From: Lentisphaera profundi
GTDB lineage: Bacteria > Verrucomicrobiota > Lentisphaeria > Lentisphaerales > Lentisphaeraceae
NCBI RefSeq assembly: GCF_028728065.1
Contig: NZ_CP117811.1
Span: 2,666,001 to 2,730,000 of the forward strand
Direction of reading: 5' to 3'
DNA length: 64,000 nt
Shown one piece after another: positions 44,057-51,897 of this stretch. Position 1 is the first letter of the stretch, and each line of letters begins with the position of its first letter. The position numbers were made by a program, and so were the translations under genes. Below the pieces are notes generated by a model. The model did not search any database and was not told where the DNA came from. It saw only the letters and a program-made list of their open reading frames with translations.

Positions 44057-45066
44057 TGAAAGTTCCGAAAGCTATATCGATAAGCTTACCTATTTTAATT
44101 TTGGCTATAGCAGTTTATTTTTCGGGACAATATTTACAAAAAAAATCCGATCTTAAATTTTCTAAAACTGAAGTTAAAAAAGTTGAAAGATTAGAGGCTA
44201 AGAAAACACTTGTTGAGCCTCTAATAGAAAGGTTTAAGTACCTTTCTATAGAAGATAATCATAAAGCTGAAAAATCAGCTTATCGTTTTCCTTCTGTTTC
44301 ACGAGTACGAGTTGGACTTGTTTATGAAATGAATAAGGGAAAAACGCTTTGGTCGTCAGGTGCCAATAAATCTGTTCCCATTGCTTCACTCACAAAGTGT
44401 TTAACTATTTTGACTGTTTTAGACCATATAAAAGCTAATCCACAACACAGTTTGCTTGACCAAGTCCTTATCTCAAAAAGCTCAATGCAAACGTCATCGA
44501 GCTCCTTTTTGAGAAAGTATCCCAAAGATACCATAAGTGTTGAGGAACTACTAATTTCTGCCATGGTGAAAAGTGCTAATGATTCCTGCCAACTTTTAGC
44601 TGAATATTTTGGTCATGGTAATTCCAACAATTTTATTGCTATGATGAATTTAAAAGCTAAAGAATTGGGAATGAAGCAAACTAAAATTTCGAATGCTCAC
44701 GGTTTACCTTTTAATAGAGAAAGACCCGAATTAGATAATCATTCCTCTATGAGTGATCTGCTACATTTAATAAGAAAAAGTATTCATGATTACCCGATGA
44801 TACTTAAATGGACTTCTTCACGTGAAGTTTTACTGCCAAAAAACTCTCGTAAGCCTGTACGCCTAGGCAATACCAACCCTCTGCTTGGTGTTAAAGGTGT
44901 TAATGGTTATAAGACAGGTTTTACTATTAATGCAGGCTGGTGCCAAATTGTAAGCGTTCGCTCAAATGGAAAATTTTATTTTATGGCTATTACTGGTTGT
45001 CCAAGTAAAAATACTCGTGACGTAACTATGAGAGCACTTTTAAATTGGGCTGTGAGAGTTCCATGA
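44056..45066 (+). CDS. D-alanyl-D-alanine carboxypeptidase (penicillin-binding protein, S11 family)
   Basis: 336 residues. Signal anchor helix at about 7-24, so it acts in the periplasm. Catalytic motifs are S111-L-T-K114, S173-A-N175 and K286-T-G288. This is a DacA/DacB-type enzyme trimming peptidoglycan stem peptides. It lacks the C-terminal amphipathic domain of classic PBP5. TAATG overlap with pcnB and ATGA overlap with holB show one operon. Confidence 0.9.
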   Translation: MKVPKAISISLPILILAIAVYFSGQYLQKKSDLKFSKTEVKKVERLEAKKTLVEPLIERFKYLSIEDNHKAEKSAYRFPSVSRVRVGLVYEMNKGKTLWSSGANKSVPIASLTKCLTILTVLDHIKANPQHSLLDQVLISKSSMQTSSSSFLRKYPKDTISVEELLISAMVKSANDSCQLLAEYFGHGNSNNFIAMMNLKAKELGMKQTKISNAHGLPFNRERPELDNHSSMSDLLHLIRKSIHDYPMILKWTSSREVLLPKNSRKPVRLGNTNPLLGVKGVNGYKTGFTINAGWCQIVSVRSNGKFYFMAITGCPSKNTRDVTMRALLNWAVRVP

Positions 45067-46046
45067 CTTATCAAACATTTCTCGATGACAAGGTTTCACC
45101 TTATATACTTAAATCTCTTAAATCTAATCAATCAGGTCACGCATGGATTGTTTCTGGTGCGGATGTTGAGTATTTAAACGAATTTGTACAAGGATGGATT
45201 GAAGTAATGATCTGTTTGGATCGTGGCGAAGATGGAAGTCCTTGTGGTGTTTGCGAAGCCTGCAAAAGACATAAGTTAGGGATACATAATTGCAATACTT
45301 TAAAACCTATGTCTTTATCACGCTCTATACTGACTGACCACATTCGACAATTCATCTCTAAGTTTGGCTATAAGCCACTTCCCTGGGAAATTAAGATAGG
45401 GATCATTTACGAAGCTGATTGTATGCTTGAACAGGCACAAAATGCCTTTCTAAAGACTTTAGAGGAACCTCCACCACAAACTTGTTTTTTCTTAGTCTCT
45501 AATAAGGCAGATTCACTTTTAGATACAATTCGTTCTCGCTGCCGTACTTTAAACCTTAATCGCGAGAGTTTTTCTTACCTCAATAAACCTTGGTTTTCTG
45601 AATTACAGGAAATTTTACAAAATTTAAAGCCCGCTAACGGCATTAATAGTGCTTGGATTGGTGGAAGTAAACTAAACTCTTTAATGGCTTCTCTACGCAC
45701 TCAAGCAGAGTTAGAAATAATGAGTGATTTGGAAAATGAAGAAGAAGATGAGAATGAAAAAGCTGGCGATAGAAAAAAACGCTTAGAACTCGCTATAAAA
45801 ACAAAAATGTTAGAAGAAAGAGAGTGTTTAATTAATGCTTTAGAACTATGGTTTTGTGACTTGCTAAAATTAAGCCAAAAACTAAGTTCTAGTGCTTGTT
45901 TTGATATACCTTGGGCCGCAGATATTAGCTGGGATCGCGCATTAAAAAGCTTCGAAGATTTTCAAACTTTAAAGGATAATTTAAAAGCTCCCATGGGTCA
46001 TAATGAGGCTATTATTAATTTTGTGTCAAAACTATGTAAAGCTTAA
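45063..46046 (+). CDS. holB: DNA polymerase III delta-prime subunit
   Basis: 327 residues from the ATG at 45063. The AAA+ fold is recognisable: HAWIVSGADVEYLNEFV replaces a true Walker A, as in delta-prime; CGVCEACKRHKLGIHNC is the zinc module; EADCMLEQAQNAFLKTLEEPPPQTCFFLVS and TIRSRCRTLNL are diagnostic of clamp-loader subunits. An acidic insert (EEEDENEKAGDRKK) occurs near 225-240. It loads the beta clamp together with DnaX and HolA. Confidence 0.9.
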   Translation: MTYQTFLDDKVSPYILKSLKSNQSGHAWIVSGADVEYLNEFVQGWIEVMICLDRGEDGSPCGVCEACKRHKLGIHNCNTLKPMSLSRSILTDHIRQFISKFGYKPLPWEIKIGIIYEADCMLEQAQNAFLKTLEEPPPQTCFFLVSNKADSLLDTIRSRCRTLNLNRESFSYLNKPWFSELQEILQNLKPANGINSAWIGGSKLNSLMASLRTQAELEIMSDLENEEEDENEKAGDRKKRLELAIKTKMLEERECLINALELWFCDLLKLSQKLSSSACFDIPWAADISWDRALKSFEDFQTLKDNLKAPMGHNEAIINFVSKLCKA

Positions 46047-46301
46047 AATTTCGATTTGATCAATTAAAAAATGTATAATAACACTATATTTATTAACAAG
46101 TTATTAACAGGCTTATTTTTAATAGTTAGTATTTTTTTATTTTATATAAGTTACTCATAATGAATACTTTATGTTAATTATTAAAATATAAGTAATATAA
46201 TTATTTCAAATAATACAAAACTGTTAACAATCATAAAGCACTTATTTATCAAGACTTTGCATCAATACTAAGTATAATAATAAAAGACTAAACTTAATAA
46301 A
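46047..46301. other. Very AT-rich intergenic region
   Basis: 255 bases with repeated TTAACA strings (for example GTTATTAACAG and CTGTTAACAATC). No gene seen. It carries the promoter of the GmhB-like gene. Confidence 0.45.
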
Positions 46302-46814
46302 ATGAAAAATAAAAAACTAAGCCTACGCTCATCATCAGAAAGGGGAAATAAAGAAATTATTTTTATTGACCGCGACCTTCTTATTACTTATTCTGGAGAT
46401 GTTTGTTATAGATCTATAGATTATCAACTTAATAGTAGTCATTTAGATAAATTTAACTCATCAAAATATGGTGATTTAGAATTCATTTTAGTTCACCATG
46501 CAAAGGAGTTAGCTCTCTCTCATCAAACCCTCGATCAACTAGATAAAATAGATAAAACTTTGAAAGAATTAATAAAAGATAAATCAAGTAAATTACTCGA
46601 TCAACTCAATTGTATCCATCATGAAGATGCTGATGGAAATGAAGCTTTAAGTGTAAGTTGCTCCTGTCACCCTCGCAAAGGAGGATTATTTTTGGATGCT
46701 GCAGTAAAATATTCTCTTAGTTTAAGTCAATGTCATTATTTATCTATAAAAGATGAATTTGCGGAAGTCGCAAAAGGCTTTGGAATAAGTATTTTAAAAA
46801 TAGATAATCTTTAA
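46302..46814 (+). CDS. Degenerate GmhB/HisB-type HAD phosphatase-like protein
   Basis: 170 residues. FIDRDLLI (D23-x-D25) matches the HAD nucleophile motif. C104-x-H106...C120-x-C122 matches the zinc site of D,D-heptose-1,7-bisphosphate phosphatase (GmhB), followed by GGLFLDAAVKYSLSLSQC as in that family. The motif II TNQSG and the motif IV Gly-Asp are missing: FILVHHAKE and YLSIKDEFAEV take their place. It is probably not an active phosphatase, or uses other residues. It lies ten bases before an Lrp-type regulator. Confidence 0.55.
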   Translation: MKNKKLSLRSSSERGNKEIIFIDRDLLITYSGDVCYRSIDYQLNSSHLDKFNSSKYGDLEFILVHHAKELALSHQTLDQLDKIDKTLKELIKDKSSKLLDQLNCIHHEDADGNEALSVSCSCHPRKGGLFLDAAVKYSLSLSQCHYLSIKDEFAEVAKGFGISILKIDNL

Positions 46815-46824
46815 GGTTTATATA

Positions 46825-47277
46825 ATGAGTAATGCAAAAGAAATTATTGATCCCCTTGATTGGGAAATTATTGAGAAGCTCCGTGAAAATGGACGCTTGT
46901 CAAATTCTGCCATTGCTCGTGAACTCAATGTAACAGAGGGAACGGTTAGACATAGAGTGAAGCGTTTAACTGAGAAAGGTATTTTAAAAATATCCGGAGC
47001 CGTAAAACCTGGCTATGTGGAAAAAGAGCTTCTCGTTGTTTTAGGTGTAAGTATATCTGAATCAAGTAAACTTCGTACTGCTTTTGAAAAGATCACCAAA
47101 CTCCCCGAAGTACGTACGACTTTTATTACTTCAGGACGCTACGATTTTATGATTGTCGTGGCGGTTCGTGGTAACCGTGGACTCATTAATTTCTTGACCA
47201 CTTCTATTGCTGGTGTGAAAGAAATTATTAATACAGAAAGTTTTATCGTTTTAAAAACTGATAATTACTGGATTTAA
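46825..47277 (+). CDS. Lrp/AsnC-family regulator
   Basis: 150 residues. Winged helix-turn-helix at about 10-55 (LDWEIIEKLRENGRLSNSAIARELNVTEGTVRHRVKRL), then an effector domain (RAM fold) with VRTTFITSGRYDFMIVVAV. Such proteins sense amino acids or related metabolites. Co-transcribed with the degenerate GmhB-like gene by spacing; its target is not evident. Confidence 0.93.
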   Translation: MSNAKEIIDPLDWEIIEKLRENGRLSNSAIARELNVTEGTVRHRVKRLTEKGILKISGAVKPGYVEKELLVVLGVSISESSKLRTAFEKITKLPEVRTTFITSGRYDFMIVVAVRGNRGLINFLTTSIAGVKEIINTESFIVLKTDNYWI

Positions 47278-47360
47278 GCAAAATAATTAAGCTCGGTCGT
47301 TTAGCAGATGCTGTACTAAGTCTATTTGAGCCTTTTTAATGAGAATACTGAACTTATTCG

Positions 47361-47540
47361 AACACCACTCCATTTTATTCAACTGATCGTCTAGACGCTA
47401 TTATTGCTTACTAGAAACCATTTATACCTAAAATCATTAAAGACCTAGCTGAGCTTCTTCCTAGGCCTTATAACTTAGATATTATTTGGGCAATGGATTT
47501 TCCTACTCTTAAACAAAAACTATTTTATAAAAATACTGTA
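47361..47540 (+). pseudogene. Possible gene remnant upstream of the IS4 element
   Basis: In one frame the DNA reads as protein-like sequence (TDRLDAIIAY, stop, KPFIPKIIKDLAELLPRPYN, LDIIWAMDFPTLKQKLFYKN) interrupted by a TAG at 47412. It has no start, and closes soon after the IS insertion point. I do not recognise it. It may be a decayed gene end or chance. Confidence 0.25.
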
Positions 47541-48962
47541 CAGTCATCCCATAGAGCAGGAAAAACTGACTCTTTAATACATTTCCCTGTGTAAATACCT
47601 TCTATTTATTAGATGGATGTTTTGGTTTTGATTAAGGCTCAGTCATTGGCTGTCCCATAGATTTATGTAAATCCCGGCAAATACTGCTGAGGAGGAGTTG
47701 AGTATAGCCTTGGTGGGTCACTGGCTGTCCCACAGGATTTGAGGACTGAGTACAATTCAAGCCTTGACCATAGTACGCCACGGATAACGGTGAATATTCT
47801 TGAGAAAGAATATTTCCACTTACTTTGAAATGCTAAAAATCGCAAAAGCACGTAAGTCAATAATGCTGTCCAAACTTGCCACCGAATGGCATTTTCGTTA
47901 TGGCCAAGGAAATCAGATATTTGCAATGTTTGTTTGATCTGTTTGAAAAACACTTCGATTCCCCAACGTGATTTATAGATTTGTGCGACTGAACTGGGAG
48001 CCCATTTAAAGTTGTTAGTAATGAAAACCATTTTCTTAAGTTTTCCGTCAATTTCTACTTCAGCTTCGACAAGTCGTAATTCTGTCGGGTAATGCAGTTG
48101 AGTTTTCGTACCTTTGAGACGAATACGCTGATCACGGATGATAGAACCTTTGGCTTCAGAGATATTTTCAATAATCTCGTAGCTCATATTATCTTTTGCC
48201 CGAGTAACCCAAAATACTTTACGTTCATTGAGGTGAAAGAGATGTTTATAATCCACGTAAGCCTTATCAAAAACCACTATTTCTCCAGGTAACATTCCTG
48301 CACATAATTCCTTTGCTTCCGTTGAATCATGAGTGTTCGCAGCTTTTACAATAGCGAAAGAAGGTAAGAAATTTTGTAAGTTAAGCTTCATGTGACATTT
48401 AGCCGCAGCTTTACGACGACGATGTTTTGCCCATGGCATACAATTAGCAACAAGCTGGATAGTTGTAGAATCCACCGCGTGAATTGCTTTTTTGAAACGT
48501 CTAGGAAAACCAGTATATTTTTGCTGAATACCAAAGCCCGCATACTTATTCTGTAAGTGATTAAGAACACTCCAGAAAAGTTCTTCTGCCATGTCGGCAT
48601 TACGAGTTCTATTTGCGTTAGATAAGGTATTTCGTTTCGGGACTGTCGCGCCTCGTATAGGCTCAAGGCTTCCACTATGATTTTGAAGGCTATCGCAAAT
48701 ATCATTTAAGCTCAGAGAATGAGATAACTGAGCATAAAGTAAGGTTAGAACATGGCTCCAAGGACTAAACTTACGAGTTTTGATTCCGTGCTTATCTGCA
48801 AGTTTTTGAACTAAATGTCCTGGAATTAATTGGCAGATTTGTTTGAGACTACATACATTACTTTTGTCTGGCTTCATGATGGACTCCTTTTTTTGTCGTT
48901 ATTAAAAGAAACATCTGAAGCTAGATTTTTCATAGCTTAGTTATTTTTATGGGATGGCTGTG
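47541..48962 (-). mobile_element. IS4-family insertion sequence
   Basis: 1,422 bases. The ends TACAGTCATCCCATA (47541-47555) and the reverse complement of the right end, CACAGCCATCCCATA, agree at 13 of 15 bases. Nine bases, AAAATACTG, are duplicated just outside (47532-47540 and 48963-48971), a clean target duplication. Related GGCTGTCCCA strings recur at about 47650 and 47722 inside the left end and may be extra transposase sites. Confidence 0.9.
47663..48877 (-). CDS. IS4-family transposase
   Basis: 404 residues. The N-terminus LKQICQLIPGHLVQKLADKHG is the DUF4372 region of IS4 transposases. Catalytic Asp in HAVDSTTIQL, Asp in VVFDKAYVDY, and the YREK signature in IYKSRWGIEVFFKQIKQ (Y-x2-R-x3-E-x6-K). 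Full-length and unbroken, so probably functional. Confidence 0.95.
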   Translation of the reverse strand: MKPDKSNVCSLKQICQLIPGHLVQKLADKHGIKTRKFSPWSHVLTLLYAQLSHSLSLNDICDSLQNHSGSLEPIRGATVPKRNTLSNANRTRNADMAEELFWSVLNHLQNKYAGFGIQQKYTGFPRRFKKAIHAVDSTTIQLVANCMPWAKHRRRKAAAKCHMKLNLQNFLPSFAIVKAANTHDSTEAKELCAGMLPGEIVVFDKAYVDYKHLFHLNERKVFWVTRAKDNMSYEIIENISEAKGSIIRDQRIRLKGTKTQLHYPTELRLVEAEVEIDGKLKKMVFITNNFKWAPSSVAQIYKSRWGIEVFFKQIKQTLQISDFLGHNENAIRWQVWTALLTYVLLRFLAFQSKWKYSFSRIFTVIRGVLWSRLELYSVLKSCGTASDPPRLYSTPPQQYLPGFT

Positions 48963-49086
48963 AAAATACTGAATAAATCCTGACTTAATTACTCTAGATT
49001 TTTTTGTATATTTTAATCAACTTTACTTGCTTATTGACTATATAAAAACCTTATTAGTATATTGAATACACAGATAGGATTATATT

Positions 49087-49488
49087 ATGAATCGAAGAAA
49101 TTTTTTATGTTTATCATTATTTCCAATGAATATTATTTTGGCTGATAAGCCTATTATTATTAAAAAGAATAATAAGAAGAAAAGTAATAATAACAATCAA
49201 AATCGTAATAAGAAAAAAGTTGTTAAAAAAGACCCTAAACAAGATAAGAAAGTAACAGGTATTATTTATATATCGGATGAGGGTGGAACGCAATCATATA
49301 AAATAAAAGCAGATAAAATTTATACACTCTCAGCTAGTCTAGAAGATAAAGTAGATCCCGTTATTGGTAAAAAAGTGACTCTTCATGCAACCGTCTATGA
49401 AAATAAAATAATAGGCATAGACCTCATTCAAATTCAAGAAAAGAAAGAAGTCAGTAAAGATAAAAAAAAGGATACTTCTAAAAAATAG
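49087..49488 (+). CDS. Secreted small protein with Lys/Asn-rich linker
   Basis: 133 residues. MNRRNFLCLSLFPMNIILA is a signal peptide. Then a low-complexity Lys/Asn stretch (about 27-55) and a compact domain GIIYISDEGGTQSYKIKADK...GKKVTLHATVYENKIIGIDLIQI, like a small beta-barrel, and a Lys-rich tail. Family not recognised. Basic ends may bind nucleic acid or acidic polysaccharide. It stands alone. Confidence 0.6.
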   Translation: MNRRNFLCLSLFPMNIILADKPIIIKKNNKKKSNNNNQNRNKKKVVKKDPKQDKKVTGIIYISDEGGTQSYKIKADKIYTLSASLEDKVDPVIGKKVTLHATVYENKIIGIDLIQIQEKKEVSKDKKKDTSKK

Positions 49489-49578
49489 TTTATAATGGCT
49501 TACTTTAGTAAAATTTATAGAGAGAGTGAATCCTCCATAATTAGCTATTCGTTTAGCTAAAAATGTACTTAGCTTAAA

Positions 49579-49971
49579 CTAATGAGTAATTGGTGCGGTT
49601 AAATAGAAACGATTTATTTTAGCTTGAACGACATCGCCGTCCTCCCTCTCTAAAATATAAAATCCTTCCATTGTCCCAAAAGGAGTATCTAAAATTGAGA
49701 AGCTTGTGTACTGGTAAGATTCACCAGGAGCAATGAAAGGCATTTCTCCAACAACTCCTTCACCACGAATAATTTTTTCTTCGCCATCAGAATTAATTAT
49801 TTTCCACATTCTAGATCGAAGTGTTACACCAATCTGCGATTGGTTGATAATACTAATTTCATAGGAGAATAAAAAACGCTTCTCTTGCTCGGAGGAGTGA
49901 TAAGGCTGATAAACAGGATCAGCAATAACTTTGATTCCCTCTGTAATATTTTCTGATGAGACCTTATTCAC
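49579..49971 (-). CDS. apaG: ApaG-domain protein
   Basis: 130 residues. FLFSYEISIINQSQIGVTLRSRMWKIINSDG, GEGVVGEMPFIAPGESYQYTSFSILDTPFGTMEGFY and the C-terminal FYLTAP are the ApaG signature, nearly the full family length of about 125. ApaG is an immunoglobulin-like fold protein linked to magnesium/cobalt resistance and pyrophosphate binding; the precise role is unsettled. Not adjacent to apaH here. Confidence 0.93.
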   Translation of the reverse strand: MNKVSSENITEGIKVIADPVYQPYHSSEQEKRFLFSYEISIINQSQIGVTLRSRMWKIINSDGEEKIIRGEGVVGEMPFIAPGESYQYTSFSILDTPFGTMEGFYILEREDGDVVQAKINRFYLTAPITH

Positions 49972-50483
49972 GATATGTTCCTTTGATTAGCATCTCTCAC
50001 TATATTCCATAATTATGACTTTCTAAAAAGAAATCACTGCTTCATTGAAAAAATACAAAAGAAAAATCCTTTCCTTATTATTTAATTCTTTCTATATTAT
50101 TATAAGTATTAGTTTATTTAATATATAGTATATATAGGGCCTGTTAATAGTGTGAGTAACTTTTTATATACTTTATTAATAAAGGTTTATATAAGATTTT
50201 ACTTGTTCATTAGTTTGTTAATTGATGTTGCTTATTATTGTTAGTAAGTACCTTTTTGGCTTTTACACAAAGTTATCAATATAGTTACTAACATTATCAA
50301 CAGTTATTATAAACACTCTGTGAACAACTTGTTGTTAATAACTTTATTTGCATTTAAGAGCTTTTTTACTTTGTTTAAATATTTAAAGAAAATGCCCTTT
50401 CTCTCTTATTTAGTTATAAACTGATTTAGCTATATAAATAGAGCGGAGTAATTTTTTAGTAATATATAATATACGGATAAAAG
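49972..50483. other. Long AT-rich divergent intergenic region with DnaA-box-like sites
   Basis: 512 bases with no gene, between apaG and asnS. TTATCAACA (50294-50302) is one base from the DnaA box TTATCCACA. TTATCAATA at 50273 and TGTGAACAA at 50319 (reverse strand) are two bases off, and AACAA-CTTG-TTGTT follows. It carries two promoters. An origin is possible but unproven. Confidence 0.35.
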
Positions 50484-51863
50484 ATGCTTTTAATTAAAGA
50501 ACTGAATAAAGATAAAGTCGGTGATAAAATCACTTTGGCTGGTTGGTTAAGAACAAAAAGAGATTCTAAAGGTGGATTTTCTTTTTTAGAAATTAATGAT
50601 GGTTCTACTTTTACAGGGATTCAGGTAGTAGCAGATGATAATTTAGATAACTATTCAGATATAAAATCACTTCATACGGGAGCTTCTCTTAAGGTATCAG
50701 GTAAGTTAGTTGAATCACCTGGAGCCAAACAAGCGTATGAACTTCAGGCAGATAATGTAGTTATTTACGGAAATACAGATCAAAGCTATTTATTGCAGAA
50801 AGGAAGAATCAATTTCGAAACTTTACGGGAATCAGCTCATTTACGCTGTCGAACCAATAGTATCGGTGCGGTAATGAGAGTAAGAAATGTATTAAGTAAG
50901 GCAACACATGATTTCTTCCAAAGTCGCCATTTTTTAAATTTACATACCCCCATAATAACGGCATCGGATTGTGAAGGTGCAGGAGAAATGTTTCAAGTAA
51001 CAACTTTGGATTTGGATAAATTGCCAAAAACAGATTTGGATAAGGTTGATTACAAAAAAGATTTCTTTGGTAAACAAACTCACCTCACTGTGAGTGGCCA
51101 ATTAAATGGGGAATCATATGCTTGCGGTATGGGGCGTATTTATACTTTTGGTCCAACTTTCAGGGCTGAAAACTCAAACACATCTCGTCATTTGAGTGAG
51201 TTCTGGATGGTAGAACCCGAGGCAGCTTTTTTTGAACTTAAAGAAAATGCTGATTTAGCAAGGGATTATTTAAAGTATTGTTTTAAAAGTGTTGTGGAAA
51301 ATGCTGAAGAAGACCTAAAGTTTTTTGATCAACGTATTGAGAAGGGAATTATTTCTAAATTAGAACTTCTCTCAGAAGCTGAATTCACTCGAATTACTTA
51401 TACTGAAGCCGTGAAAATTCTCGAAAAATCTAGTGTTAAATTCGAGTTTCCTGTAAAATGGGGAATAGATCTTCAAAGTGAACACGAAAGATTTTTGACT
51501 GAAAAAGTATTTAAGCAGCCAGTTATTGTGACTGATTATCCTAAAGATATAAAAGCCTTCTATATGAAACTTAATGATGATGAAAAAACAGTCCGAGCAA
51601 TGGATGTACTTTGTCCTCAAATAGGTGAAATTATAGGCGGAAGTCAAAGAGAAGAAAATCTGGATGTATTATTAGCGAGAATGAAAAATTTAGAGATAGA
51701 TCCACAAGATTATTCTTGGTACTTGGATTTACGCCGTTATGGTTCAGTTCCTCATTCAGGTTTCGGCTTGGGCTTTGAAAGATTGGTTCAGTTTTGTACT
51801 GGTATGAGTAATATTCGCGATGTCATACCTTTTCCTCGTACACCAAAAAACGCCAAATTTTAA
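50484..51863 (+). CDS. asnS: Asparaginyl-tRNA synthetase
   Basis: 459 residues. OB-fold anticodon domain at about 15-100 ([30 protein letters not shown]). Class II core: motif 2 [26 protein letters not shown], and motif 3 [30 protein letters not shown], which ends as AsnS enzymes do. Charges tRNA-Asn with asparagine. Its own promoter region lies in the AT-rich gap upstream. Confidence 0.97.
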   Translation: MLLIKELNKDKVGDKITLAGWLRTKRDSKGGFSFLEINDGSTFTGIQVVADDNLDNYSDIKSLHTGASLKVSGKLVESPGAKQAYELQADNVVIYGNTDQSYLLQKGRINFETLRESAHLRCRTNSIGAVMRVRNVLSKATHDFFQSRHFLNLHTPIITASDCEGAGEMFQVTTLDLDKLPKTDLDKVDYKKDFFGKQTHLTVSGQLNGESYACGMGRIYTFGPTFRAENSNTSRHLSEFWMVEPEAAFFELKENADLARDYLKYCFKSVVENAEEDLKFFDQRIEKGIISKLELLSEAEFTRITYTEAVKILEKSSVKFEFPVKWGIDLQSEHERFLTEKVFKQPVIVTDYPKDIKAFYMKLNDDEKTVRAMDVLCPQIGEIIGGSQREENLDVLLARMKNLEIDPQDYSWYLDLRRYGSVPHSGFGLGFERLVQFCTGMSNIRDVIPFPRTPKNAKF

Positions 51864-51897
51864 TAAAGTTATATAATATGAATACAAGGAAAGTCAT

